Shown in pieces: positions 8,662 to 20,046 of a stretch of DNA of 64,000 bases; position 1 is the first letter of the stretch, and every line of letters begins with the position of its first letter. The notes under the pieces were generated by a model, which searched no databases, was not told the DNA's origin, and was given only the letters and a program-made list of their open reading frames with translations. The position numbers and the translations under genes were made by a program. Source of the stretch: Labedella phragmitis (GTDB taxonomy: Bacteria; Actinomycetota; Actinomycetes; Actinomycetales; Microbacteriaceae); the NCBI RefSeq assembly GCF_004078635.1, contig NZ_RZNB01000005.1, forward strand, positions 217,785 to 281,784, given 5' to 3'.

Positions 8662-11600
8662 GTGACTTCCGAGACCTCTGCGACCACCGAGACCGCCCGG
8701 GTCTCCGCGAGTGCGGAGCGCAGGGCCACTTCCTCCGCGATCTCCGGTGCACGTGCCGGTTCCGCCGAGGCCGGCTCTCGTGCTGTCCACCTCGACGCCG
8801 ATCAGCGGCGGGTCGTCGGCGCCCCCGTCGGTCGGCACCTCGCCGTGCTCGGTGCGCCGGGCACGGGGAAGACCACTGTTGTCGTCGAACTCGTCGCGGA
8901 GCGGATCGCCACCGGTGCCCGTGCCACGGACGAGATCATGGTGATCGCGGCCGACCGCCGTGCGGCGACTCGGTTGCGGGATGTGCTCGCCGTCAGGGTC
9001 GGGGTGCCGACCGCGGGCCCGCTCGCTCGCGCTCTCACGTCGTTCGCCTTCGGCATCGTCGTCGCCGGAAACGCGCACGACGGGCTTCCCGCGCCCCGGT
9101 TGCTCACCGGTGGCGAGCAGGACGCCGTCATCGCCGATCTCCTCCTCGGCGACGACGAGGACGGCCGAAGCGACGACTGGCCGGCTCATCTCGACGCGGA
9201 GGTCCGGAGTCTTCCCGGGTTCCGTGGCGAGCTCCGGGAACTCATGGCCCGCGCCGTCGAAGCGCACGTCTCGCCGTCCCTCCTCGAAGAGCTCGGCGAT
9301 CGTCGCCTCCGGGCCGAGTGGCGCGCCGCCGGTCGGTTCATCCGCCAGTACCACGAGGTCGTCGACGCGTTCCGTGACCAGTTCTACGACTCGACCGAAC
9401 TGGTGCACCGCGCGACCGAGATCGTCGATGGAGCGGGGCCGTCCGGCACGGGACTCGGCCCGTTCGCGCGTCTCCGTTCCCTGGTCGTCGACGACGCCGA
9501 GGAATTGAGCGCAGCCGGCGCTGAGCTGCTCGCGGCGTTCGCGCGCCGCGGCGTCGACATCGTCGTGACCGGTGACCCGGACGTGGCGTGCGGGGGCTTC
9601 CGGGGAGCGAACCCCGACGTCGTGAGCCGACTGCCGCAGGTCCTCGACGCCCCGGCCGACACCGCGGTCCTCGGTTCCTCCTATCGTGGATCCCGTCAGC
9701 TGGCCGACGTGTACGAGCGCGTCGTCGCGCGGGTAGGAACGGCCGGAGCGGGCGCTCAGCGCCGCGTCCGCCGGCCGAACCGGTCGGTCGAGGAGCCGGT
9801 CCTCGTCACGACGCCGTCGAGCGTCGCGGAGCAGGTTGCAATCGTCGCGCGCGAGTTGCGTGAGCGACACGTCTTCGCCGGTGTGCCCTGGCACGACATG
9901 GCCGTCGTGGTGCGAAGCCGATCGCAGATCGCAGCGCTCGAACGCGGACTCGCCGGACTCGAGGTTCCCACGCGCGTCCTCGCCGGAGGTACGGCGCTCC
10001 GTGACGAGCCGTCGGTCCGTGCCTTCGTGCTCGCGAGCCGCGTCGCCCTCGGGGTCCGCCGGCTCGACGACTCCAGCGCCGAGGAGTTGCTCACAAGCGT
10101 CCTGGGCGGATTCGATCGGGTCGAACTCCGGCGGCTTCGCGCGGCCCTCCGACAGCGTGAGGCCGACGCCGGAGGGGTTCGCTCAGCGGGCGAGCTGCTT
10201 GTCGAAGCGATGCAGCTCCCCGGTTCGCTCACCGACCTCGACACGCGTCACGGGCGTAAGGCGCAATCGCTCGCCGATAACCTCCGGCGCGCCGAGGCGT
10301 CGGCCGCGGATGGCGCGACGGTGGAAGAGCTGTTGTGGGGGCTGTGGGAGCGAGCAAGGCTCGAGCGCGCACTCGTCGAGCAGTCCCGCGGAACGGGGCT
10401 CGCTGCGGACGAGGCCAACCGCACCCTCGACGCGATCGTCGCCCTCTTCGCGGCCGCCCGCCGCGCCGTCGAGCGGTCCCCGGGCGAGAGCCCCGCGCAC
10501 TTCCTCGATCAGTTGACGGAATCGGATCTCCCGGAGGATACGCTCGCTCCGCGTGCAGCGGGCTCCGCCGTGGTCATCACCACGCCCGTCGGAACCGTCG
10601 ACAGGGACTTCGACACCGTCGTGATCTGTGGTCTCCAGGAGCACGGCTGGCCCAACATGCGGCAGCGCGGGACCCTCCTCGCGAGCGGCGAACTCGCCGA
10701 CGCGGCAGCGGGGATAGACCCGACCCCCTCGGACGCTCGAGCCCTCGTCCTGCACGACGAGCTCCGCCTGCTCGCGCGGACCGTGTCTCGCGCCCGGGAA
10801 CGGCTCGTCGTGAGCGCGGTCTCGGGGGAGGACTCAGCACCGAGTCCGTTCCTGCCCCTGTTCCCGCCGCCCACGGACGGACTCGTGGAACGGCACCCGC
10901 TCTCGCTTCGAGGACTCACGGCCCGGCTCCGCCGCGACCTCACGGTCGCGATCGAGCGGGGAGAGTACGCGGCCGCCGAGCGGGCCGCTGTCTCGCTCGC
11001 ACGTCTCGCGCGCAACGACGTCGATGGAGCAGACCCTCACGACTGGTCGGGCCTGCTCGACGTGTCCACAGACGCCCCGCTCGTGTCGGCAGAAGAGACG
11101 GTGCGAGTCTCGCCGTCACGCGTGCAGGCCTTCCGCACATGCGGACTGCATTGGTTGATCGACGAGCTCGGCGGCTCGACGGCGACCGTCGCCTCCGGGC
11201 TCGGCACGATCCTCCACGAGGTCGCGGAGAATCTCGAGAGCACGGACGCCGACGAGATCTGGCGTGCGATGGCAGCGCGGTGGAGCGAACTCCCGTTCGA
11301 GGCGGGCTGGCAGGCGAGCCTCGAAGAGGTGAAGGGTCGGGACCTCGCTCGGCGCTTGGCGCTGTATCTGGCGAGCCTCGAGTCGCGCGGCGCCACGGTC
11401 ATCGGCAAGGAGGTGGCTTTCGAGCTCCCGATCCCGCTCGTCGTGCCGGCGGAGGACGGGCGGCCCGAGTCGCCGGATACCGCCACGCACTCGCCTGATG
11501 CCGTCGCCCACGCGCCGGACGATGGGCCGACGATGGCCGTACTCCGCGGCACCATCGACCGGGTCGAGCTCGTGCGCGACGGCACGATCGACATCGTCGA

Positions 11601-11952
11601 CCTCAAGACGGGCAAGAACGAACCGAAGACGGACGCCGGCGTCGTCGACAACCCGCAGCTCGGTGCCTACCAGCTCGCGATCCTCGAGGGAGCGGTGCCG
11701 GGCGTCGACGGACACGCGGGAGCCGGGGCGAAACTCGTCGTGCTCGCTGGTGCGGCGAAGACCAAGGCCTTCTACGAACCGAGGCAGGAGCCCTTCTCGC
11801 ACGAGCAGGCCGTGGCATTCCGTGAGGGCATCGCCGCGACCGCACGCGAGATGGCGGGCTCCGCGTTCCCCGCGCACGTGTCGTCGCACTGTCTCGAGCC
11901 GTTCTCCTTCGGTCGTTGCCGCATCCACGTCATCGAGGCCGTCACCTCATGA
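8662..11952 (+). CDS. adnA: AdnA-like helicase-nuclease subunit
   Basis: 1096 aa. Large subunit of an AdnAB-type double-strand-break resection complex: an N-terminal UvrD-like motor plus a C-terminal PD-(D/E)XK nuclease. Walker A is GAPGTGKTTVV (about residues 63-73). The Walker B region reads LVVDDAEEL instead of the usual DEYQ, which fits the divergent AdnA motor. Nuclease residues are IDRVEL and VDLKTGK (about 979) followed by QLGAYQLAI. Cysteines occur in FRTCGLHW and HCLEPFSFGRC, fewer than the four ligands of a full AddB-type iron-sulfur staple. GTG 8662 has TAGCGT exactly 6 nt upstream. It overlaps adnB by 4 bp (ATGA). Confidence 0.88.
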   Translation: MTSETSATTETARVSASAERRATSSAISGARAGSAEAGSRAVHLDADQRRVVGAPVGRHLAVLGAPGTGKTTVVVELVAERIATGARATDEIMVIAADRRAATRLRDVLAVRVGVPTAGPLARALTSFAFGIVVAGNAHDGLPAPRLLTGGEQDAVIADLLLGDDEDGRSDDWPAHLDAEVRSLPGFRGELRELMARAVEAHVSPSLLEELGDRRLRAEWRAAGRFIRQYHEVVDAFRDQFYDSTELVHRATEIVDGAGPSGTGLGPFARLRSLVVDDAEELSAAGAELLAAFARRGVDIVVTGDPDVACGGFRGANPDVVSRLPQVLDAPADTAVLGSSYRGSRQLADVYERVVARVGTAGAGAQRRVRRPNRSVEEPVLVTTPSSVAEQVAIVARELRERHVFAGVPWHDMAVVVRSRSQIAALERGLAGLEVPTRVLAGGTALRDEPSVRAFVLASRVALGVRRLDDSSAEELLTSVLGGFDRVELRRLRAALRQREADAGGVRSAGELLVEAMQLPGSLTDLDTRHGRKAQSLADNLRRAEASAADGATVEELLWGLWERARLERALVEQSRGTGLAADEANRTLDAIVALFAAARRAVERSPGESPAHFLDQLTESDLPEDTLAPRAAGSAVVITTPVGTVDRDFDTVVICGLQEHGWPNMRQRGTLLASGELADAAAGIDPTPSDARALVLHDELRLLARTVSRARERLVVSAVSGEDSAPSPFLPLFPPPTDGLVERHPLSLRGLTARLRRDLTVAIERGEYAAAERAAVSLARLARNDVDGADPHDWSGLLDVSTDAPLVSAEETVRVSPSRVQAFRTCGLHWLIDELGGSTATVASGLGTILHEVAENLESTDADEIWRAMAARWSELPFEAGWQASLEEVKGRDLARRLALYLASLESRGATVIGKEVAFELPIPLVVPAEDGRPESPDTATHSPDAVAHAPDDGPTMAVLRGTIDRVELVRDGTIDIVDLKTGKNEPKTDAGVVDNPQLGAYQLAILEGAVPGVDGHAGAGAKLVVLAGAAKTKAFYEPRQEPFSHEQAVAFREGIAATAREMAGSAFPAHVSSHCLEPFSFGRCRIHVIEAVTS

Positions 11953-14900
11953 CGGCCGGAATCGGTGCGGCGAGGATCGCCGAGCTCCTGGAACTGCCGT
12001 CACCCACGAGCGAGCAGGTGGCGGTGATCGAGTCGCCGTCGGCACCGTCGATCGTCGTGGCGGGTGCCGGCAGCGGCAAGACCGAGACCATGGCGAACCG
12101 TGCGGTGTGGCTCGTCGCGAACGGCGAGTCCGCACCCTCGGAGATACTCGGTCTCACCTTCACCCGCAAAGCAGCGGGCGAACTTGCTGAGCGTGTGCAG
12201 CGACGGTTGCACGATGGCGTCACCGCGGGTGTCGTGGACCTGCGCGGCGACGACGTCTTCGAACGTCCAACGGTCGCGACGTACAACTCGTTCGCCGACG
12301 GATTGTTCCGCGAGAACGCGCTCCTCGTCGGCCGTGACCCGGAGTCGGCGCTCCTGAACGAGGCAGCGGCGTGGCGCCTCGCCCGGCGGGTCGTGGTCGA
12401 GCACGGCGACGACCGCCTCGTCGGGATCGGGAAATCGATCGACACGGTCACGGAAGCCGTCGTGAACCTGTCGCATGCGCTCGCAGACAACATCGCGAGG
12501 GGTGACGACGTCCGGCGATTGGTCGAGCAGTTCCTCCGGCTCCCCGCGCTTCCGTACGGGGGCTCGAAGCGAACGCCCTACGCGAAGGTACTCGAAGCCG
12601 TTCAGACTGTCGCCGCGCTCGAACCCCTCACGGAGTTGGCGGAGCGTTTCTCCGAAGAGAAGCGACGACGAGGACTTGTCGAGTTCTCCGACCAGGTCGC
12701 CCTCGCCTTGGCGGCGTGCGAGCGCGACCCGTCGATCGTCGATGCGACACGACGTCGCTTCCGCGCGGTCATCCTCGACGAGTATCAGGACACGTCCGTC
12801 GTGCAGACCCGCCTGCTGTCCCTGCTCTTCGCCGATCACTCTGTCATGGCGGTCGGAGACCCGCACCAATCGATCTACGGCTGGCGCGGCGCCAGCGCCG
12901 ACAACCTGTCCCGATTCACCACGGACTTCGCTCGCTCGACCCCGGTGGAATCGTTCACCCTCTCGACGAGTTGGCGCAACGACACGGTCATCCTCGACGC
13001 CGCCAATGCGCTCGTCCAACCTCTCCGTCATCAGCAGGCCGTGCCGGTCCCCGAACTCGCGGCGCGACCCGGCGTCGGGGCCGGCGCTCTCGACGTGGTG
13101 TTCGAGGAGACGATCGACGAGGAGGCCGCGCGCGTCGCCGACTGGATGGCGCGACTCGTCCTCGACGGCCGGACCTCGGCGTCCCCGCCAACGGCCGCGA
13201 TCCTGTTCCGGGTCAGACGACACATGGACCTCTTCGCCCGTGCCCTCGCCGAGCGGGGCGTGCCGCACCGCATCCTCGGCCTCGGCGGGCTGCTCTCGTC
13301 GCCCGAGATCACCGACCTCGTCGCCGCGCTCCGTGTCTGTCACGATCCGTCCGCGGGATCCTCGCTCATCCGCGTGCTCTCAGGCCCGCGTTGGCGGATC
13401 GGTGTTCGGGATCTCCGTGAGCTGCGAGCACTCGCCTCGTGGCTCGAACGACGCGACGTCCGTTCGACGCGTCTGAGCGACGAGGTCATCCAACGGATCA
13501 GGGCGTCCGTCGCCGCGGACGGTTCTGTGTCCATCGTCGACGCGCTCGACGCGCTCCGCGACATGCCCGACAGTCACGTTGCGCTCAGCGGCTTCAGCGC
13601 CGAGGGCCTCTCGCGCTTGCGTGAGGCTGCTCACCTCTTCCGGCTCTTCCGCAGCCGCGCGGGCGCTCCCGTCCTCGATTTCATCTCCCTCGTCACGTCG
13701 GGGCTCCGGCTGGACATCGAGGTCGTAGCGAATGCGTCCCGATCGACGCTCCGCACCGCGAACGCGCGCCTGCACGCCTTCACGGACGAGGTCTCCTCCT
13801 TCCTGGCGAGTGAGGAGAGCCCCACGCTCGGCAGCGTCCTCGCGTGGATCGGTCGCGCCGAATCGGACGACACGATGGCGCCGCGCACGGAGCCGCCCGA
13901 GCCCGGCGAAGTGCAGCTGCTCACGATGCACGGCTCGAAGGGTCTCGAATGGGACGCCGTGGCAGTCGTCCGGATCGTCGAACGGGAATTCCCGGGCGAG
14001 GCGAAGGACGGCAAGGGATGGGTGAGCTTCGGATCTCTCCCGTACGACTTCCGGGGCGATGCGGCGGAGCTCCCGGTCTTCGCCTGGCGCAATGCCGAGA
14101 CCCAGCAGGACGTGAACGAGGCGCTCGCACGATTCTCCGACGACCTGGCGGCACGGCATGCGCTCGAGGAGCGCCGACTCGCCTACGTCGCGCTCACCCG
14201 CGCCCGTTCCCGTCTCCTCCTGAGCGGTTCGTTCTGGGGCGAGCACAAGACACCCCGCCGGCCGAGCGTCTTCCTCCGCGAGCTCGAAGAAGCCGGCATC
14301 GTCGCGCCGCTTCCGATGGAACCGCGATCCCCGGAGAACCCGCTCACCGACGACGACGATGTTCTCGTCTGGCCGCGGGACCCGCTCGGTTCGCGGCGCC
14401 GATCCGTCGAACGTGCCGCCTTCCTCGTGAAGTCGGCGACGGAGGACGAGCAGGGTGCCCCCGAAACGCCGGGATCATACGCCGAGACCATCGACCTCCT
14501 GCTCGCCGAACGAGCCGCTCTCGCAGGACCCGGTGATCGCGAGATCCCGGCGCGGATCGCGGCCTCACGCTTCAAGGATTACCTCAAGGATCCCGACGCG
14601 GTGATCTCCGCGATCGAGCGTCCCGTTCCGGAGCGGCCCTACCGCCAGACCCTTCTCGGCACGCTCTTCCACGGCTGGGTCGAGGAACGGTTCTCCGCGA
14701 CGGGCTCACCCGAGACGATCGACGCGTCGGTCGACGAGATCGACCTCGACCTCGACCTCGATCTCGACGACGATCTCGACGGATCGTCCGATTCCGCGCC
14801 GGACGCACACGATCTGCGCACGCTTCAGGCGACCTTCGAGGCCTCCGAATGGGCCGACCTCAGGCCCATCGAAGTCGAGCGGGAGATCCACGCGATGATC

Positions 14901-15136
14901 GCCGGACGCATCGTGGTGTGCAAACTCGACGCCGTCTACGATCGCGACGGGCGTCGACAGATCGTCGACTGGAAGACCGGGAAGCCGCCCCGAACGGCCG
15001 ACGAGTTGGAGGAGCGGCAGATCCAGCTCGCGCTGTACCGACTGGCGTACGCCGACTGGGCGGGAATCGACCCGGAAGCGGTCGACGCGGTCTTCTACTA
15101 CGTGAGCGAGGACCGCGTCATCCGGCCCGAGCGCTT

Positions 15137-16471
<1,335 letters not shown>

Positions 16472-16536
16472 GCCTCCTAGGTTAGGTCGAGTGCCCCTGA
16501 CCGGAGCCCGCGCCACGCCTGTCCGATTGGGGTTCG

Positions 16537-17487
16537 ATGATCTCTCGTGTCCGCCCGCTGGGTGACTTCCCGCTGTCCCGCTCGGCGCTCGATCGGGACG
16601 AGGTCGCACGCACGAGCGAGGACTTCCTCGCCGCGGCCCTCGAAGACCCCGCGACACGCGTCGTGCGCCTGCGCTCCGGCCGTCTGCCCGTCCGAGACGA
16701 CGCCATCGTCTTCGAGGAGGTCTCCTCGCTCGACCGCCCGCCTCTCGACGAGGTCGTGTACCTCGGTCGCACCCTCGGGGACGAGGGCTCGGTCCCGATC
16801 GGCGTCCCGGTCCTGCTCTTCACCGAGGGCGACGCCGCCTCGGATCGCTCGTCCGCTCGAGCGGCGGACGAGGGGGAGTGGATGAGCCCTCGGGACGTCG
16901 CCCACCGCCTCTCGGACAGGGATGCGGGAATCGCGGCCGAGGCCCTCGCGATCTCGAACTGGCACCACGTCTCGCGCTTCTGCGCGAACTGCGGAACCGC
17001 GACGATCGTTCGTCGGTCCGGCTGGATGCGCGCGTGCCCGCACTGCCACGCCGAGCACTTCCCCCGGACCGATCCTGCGGTCATCGTGCGCATCGTTCAC
17101 GAGGACCGGATCCTCCTCGGATCGAGCGTCTTGTGGCCCGAGGGACGCTATTCGCTCCTCGCGGGCTTCGTCGAGGCGGGCGAGTCCCTCGAGGCCGCCG
17201 TCCTCCGCGAGGTGCACGAGGAGTCGGGCATCCGACTCGGCCCCCCGACCTATCTGGGCTCACAGCCGTGGCCGTTCCCGCGATCGATCATGTTCGGCTT
17301 CCATGCCGAGCTTGCGGATGGTCAGGACCCGGCGGCGATCCGGCCGGACGAGGACGAGCTCGCCGACGTCCGCTGGTTCAGGCGCGATGAACTGAGGGAC
17401 GCCGGGTCGGACGTCACGCTGCCCGGCAGCACGTCGATCGCCCGCGCCATCATCGACGACTGGCTGAACGGCTCAGACGGATCGTGA
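16537..17487 (+). CDS. nudC: NADH pyrophosphatase NudC
   Basis: 316 aa. It hydrolyses NAD(H) to NMN(H) and AMP and in other bacteria removes NAD caps from RNA. The order is an N-terminal regulatory domain, a zinc ribbon C-x2-C-x14-C-x2-C (CANC...CPHC, from about residue 149), a Nudix box GFVEAGESLEAAVLREVHEE (about 208-227), and the diagnostic SQPWPFPRS motif just after it. All key residues are present. It is divergent from the phosphotransferase, and its stop overlaps the uvrD2 start by 4 bp (GTGA), indicating translational coupling. Confidence 0.96.
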   Translation: MISRVRPLGDFPLSRSALDRDEVARTSEDFLAAALEDPATRVVRLRSGRLPVRDDAIVFEEVSSLDRPPLDEVVYLGRTLGDEGSVPIGVPVLLFTEGDAASDRSSARAADEGEWMSPRDVAHRLSDRDAGIAAEALAISNWHHVSRFCANCGTATIVRRSGWMRACPHCHAEHFPRTDPAVIVRIVHEDRILLGSSVLWPEGRYSLLAGFVEAGESLEAAVLREVHEESGIRLGPPTYLGSQPWPFPRSIMFGFHAELADGQDPAAIRPDEDELADVRWFRRDELRDAGSDVTLPGSTSIARAIIDDWLNGSDGS

Positions 17488-19214
17488 CGGGCGACCTCCT
17501 CGCCGGGTTGGACGAGCAGCAGAGGGCGGCGGCCGAAGCGCTGCGCGGTCCGGTCTGCATCCTCGCCGGCGCGGGCACCGGAAAGACGCGAGCGATCACC
17601 CACCGCATCGCCCACGGCGTCGCGACCGGTACCTACGCGCCGAATCGCGTTCTCGCCCTGACCTTCACGGCACGAGCCGCCGCGGAGCTGAAGTCCCGGC
17701 TTCGGGGGCTGGGCGCCGGGGGAGTGTCGGCCCGGACGTTCCACGCCGCGGCTCTCAGTCAGCTCGGGTACTTCTGGCCACAAGTGGTGGGCGGGACCCT
17801 TCCGCAGGTCGTGACGAAGAAGGCGACGCTTCTCGCTCACGCGGCCGAGAGGGCGCGCATCGCCGTCGACACTGCGACGCTCCGGGACATCGCGTCCGAG
17901 ATCGAGTGGCGGAAGATCACCGGGCGTAGCGTCGACGAGTACGCCATCGCCGGACGCCCCGCGCCCGGAGCCCTCACGACCGACATGGTCGTCGAGCTCC
18001 AGCGCGCGTACGAGTCGCTGAAGGACGAGCGGCGACAGTTCGATTTCGAGGACGTCCTCCTCGCATGCGCCGGCATGCTCGAGCAGGAGCCGCGAGTCGC
18101 TCTCCAGGTGCGGGAGCAGTACCGGTTCTTCGTCGTCGACGAGTACCAGGACGTTTCTCCCGCCCAGCAGCGGTTGCTCGAGCTGTGGCTCGGGGACCGC
18201 CGCGACGTGTGCGTGGTCGGCGACGCCAGCCAGACCATCTATTCGTTCGCCGGCGCCTCGTCGTCCTATCTCCTCGACTTCGAGCGCACCCACGAGGACG
18301 CTCTCGTCGTGCGCCTCGAGCACAACTACCGGTCGTCGAGGTCCGTCGTCGACACCGCCAATCGGCTGATGCGCGGGCGACCGGGCGCTCTCTCGCTCAC
18401 GGCGGCGCCCGCATCCGCCGACGACGTCCCCGGCGAGTTCGACGCGGGACTCCCCTCGGCGACCGTTCACGCCGACGACACGGCCGAGGCCGCGTCGGTG
18501 GCCGACTCCGTCGCGGCGCTCGTCCGCGCGGGCACCCCAGCATCTGATATCGCGGTCCTCTATCGCATCAACGTCCAGGCGGCGGCGATCGAGCGCGCGC
18601 TGGCGGACCGTGGCATCACCTCGCACGTCCGCGGTGCCACACGCTTCTTCGATCTCCCCGAGGTGAAGCAGGCCATCCTCGCGTTGCGCGGAGCGTCCGT
18701 CGCCGTATCCGGCGAACCACTGTTCAAGTCGGTGAGCGACGTCCTCCGATCGCTCGGGTGGACGCACGTGCCGCCCGAGCAGCGCGGTGCGGTGCGGGAC
18801 CGGTGGGAGTCGCTCAACGCGATCATGGGCCTCGTCGACAGCGCCTCGGCGGACACGACCCTCCGCGAGTTCACCGACGAACTGCTCGAGCGGCAGTCGG
18901 CGCAGCACGAGCCGACGCTCGACGCCGTCACGCTCGCGACGCTGCACGCCTCGAAGGGACTCGAGTGGGACACCGTCTTCCTCATCGGTCTTTCGGAGGG
19001 ACTCGTGCCGATCAGCTACGCGAAGTCCTTCGACCAGATCGACGAAGAGAGGCGTCTCCTGTACGTGGGCGTCACGCGGGCACGTCGACGACTGCGGGTG
19101 TCGTGGGCGGAATACGGAGCGCGGTCGACGATGCCACGCGAACCGTCTCGTTTCCTCGCGGAGATCGGCATCCGCACTCCGGATGCACGCGGTGCCGGCG
19201 CACGACGGGGATAG
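17484..19214 (+). CDS. uvrD2: UvrD2-like SF1 DNA helicase lacking HRDC domain
   Basis: 576 aa. 3'-5' DNA helicase of repair. Walker A GAGTGKTRAI (about residues 28-37), LTFTARAAAEL, VVDEYQDVSP (about 217), GDASQTIYSF, LHASKGLEWD and YVGVTRARRRL are intact. Mycobacterial UvrD2 is about 700 aa, with a C-terminal HRDC domain and four cysteines. This protein stops about 40 residues after the last helicase motif and has neither. The GTG start overlaps the nudC stop. The 3' end overlaps the convergent ThiF-like gene by 143 bp, an unusually long overlap. Confidence 0.9.
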   Translation: MTGDLLAGLDEQQRAAAEALRGPVCILAGAGTGKTRAITHRIAHGVATGTYAPNRVLALTFTARAAAELKSRLRGLGAGGVSARTFHAAALSQLGYFWPQVVGGTLPQVVTKKATLLAHAAERARIAVDTATLRDIASEIEWRKITGRSVDEYAIAGRPAPGALTTDMVVELQRAYESLKDERRQFDFEDVLLACAGMLEQEPRVALQVREQYRFFVVDEYQDVSPAQQRLLELWLGDRRDVCVVGDASQTIYSFAGASSSYLLDFERTHEDALVVRLEHNYRSSRSVVDTANRLMRGRPGALSLTAAPASADDVPGEFDAGLPSATVHADDTAEAASVADSVAALVRAGTPASDIAVLYRINVQAAAIERALADRGITSHVRGATRFFDLPEVKQAILALRGASVAVSGEPLFKSVSDVLRSLGWTHVPPEQRGAVRDRWESLNAIMGLVDSASADTTLREFTDELLERQSAQHEPTLDAVTLATLHASKGLEWDTVFLIGLSEGLVPISYAKSFDQIDEERRLLYVGVTRARRRLRVSWAEYGARSTMPREPSRFLAEIGIRTPDARGAGARRG

Positions 19215-19926
19215 GCGAGTCGCTGATCTCGAGTGAACGGTCGGCCAACGAGTCCCTGCCGTCGACGTCTCGCGACAGCACGACACGGATGGCGAGGGCG
19301 GCGATCTCGGACACGAGGGGCTCCCGTTCGCGCGGAGACGACCGGCCCTCGAGCTGACTCGCCATCGCGGGCCAGGCGGCATCGGATTCGGCGCGCGCCC
19401 GGTCGAGGCAGTAGAGGCAGGGTCCCGACCCCGGATGGACGAACGGACCGACGACTGTCGATCGGTCACCGTGGATCACGGCGAGGTGATCGACGTCCCG
19501 GTTGAGCCAGCGGGCGTACCGGGCGGGGGCGACCGAGTATCGGGCGATCACGATCGCGACCTCGGCCCGGTCCGCGTCCTCGACGACATCGAGGCGCTCG
19601 TCACCGGCGGCGAGCTGTGCGATACGAGCAGCGGTCTCCCCCCGTCCGTCGATGGCGAGCCGTACGCGGGCCGGGGGCACGTCGTCGTTCGCGAGGGCCG
19701 GTGAGACGCGTCTCGTGAGCCGCTCCGCGTCGGCGGCGGTGCCGCCGGCGAGCTTCGCGAGCACGACCAGCGCGGCCGGAGTAGTCCCGACCATGAGGGC
19801 GGAGACGAGTCGCTCGTCGAGTGTCGTGAGGTCGTCGAGCACGACGGCGTCGTGCTCGAGGCCGAATTGGAGGGTCGTCGGTGTGCGCCAGACGACGCTC
19901 CGGTTCTCATCGATGCGCAGGATCAT
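19072..19926 (-). CDS. ThiF/TOMM cyclodehydratase-like protein, orphan
   Basis: 284 aa. It resembles the E1-like/Ocin-ThiF-like components that bind leader peptides or adenylate substrates in thiazole/oxazole-modified peptide pathways. The typical zinc-binding pair is seen in GPCLYCLDRAR (about residue 168), with a second Cys pair in HPECGC near residue 249. No YcaO, dehydrogenase or precursor peptide gene is nearby, so a RiPP role is not supported. Homologs at this position next to uvrD2 and a zincin are a conserved actinobacterial feature of unknown function. Most of the C-terminal ~50 residues lie in the region shared with uvrD2. Confidence 0.65.
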   Translation of the reverse strand: MILRIDENRSVVWRTPTTLQFGLEHDAVVLDDLTTLDERLVSALMVGTTPAALVVLAKLAGGTAADAERLTRRVSPALANDDVPPARVRLAIDGRGETAARIAQLAAGDERLDVVEDADRAEVAIVIARYSVAPARYARWLNRDVDHLAVIHGDRSTVVGPFVHPGSGPCLYCLDRARAESDAAWPAMASQLEGRSSPREREPLVSEIAALAIRVVLSRDVDGRDSLADRSLEISDSPIPVVRRHRVHPECGCRSPRGNETVRVASSTALRIPPTTPAVVDVPA

Positions 19927-20046
19927 GCGGACATGGTGGCCGACGACGTCTCCGGGCGCGCCGGCTCTCCACAGGCGGCGTCCTTCCGGTCTTCCGTCCG
20001 TGGGCGGTGCCGCGTGCCCGGTCGGCCACGCGACACCGCCCGTCGA

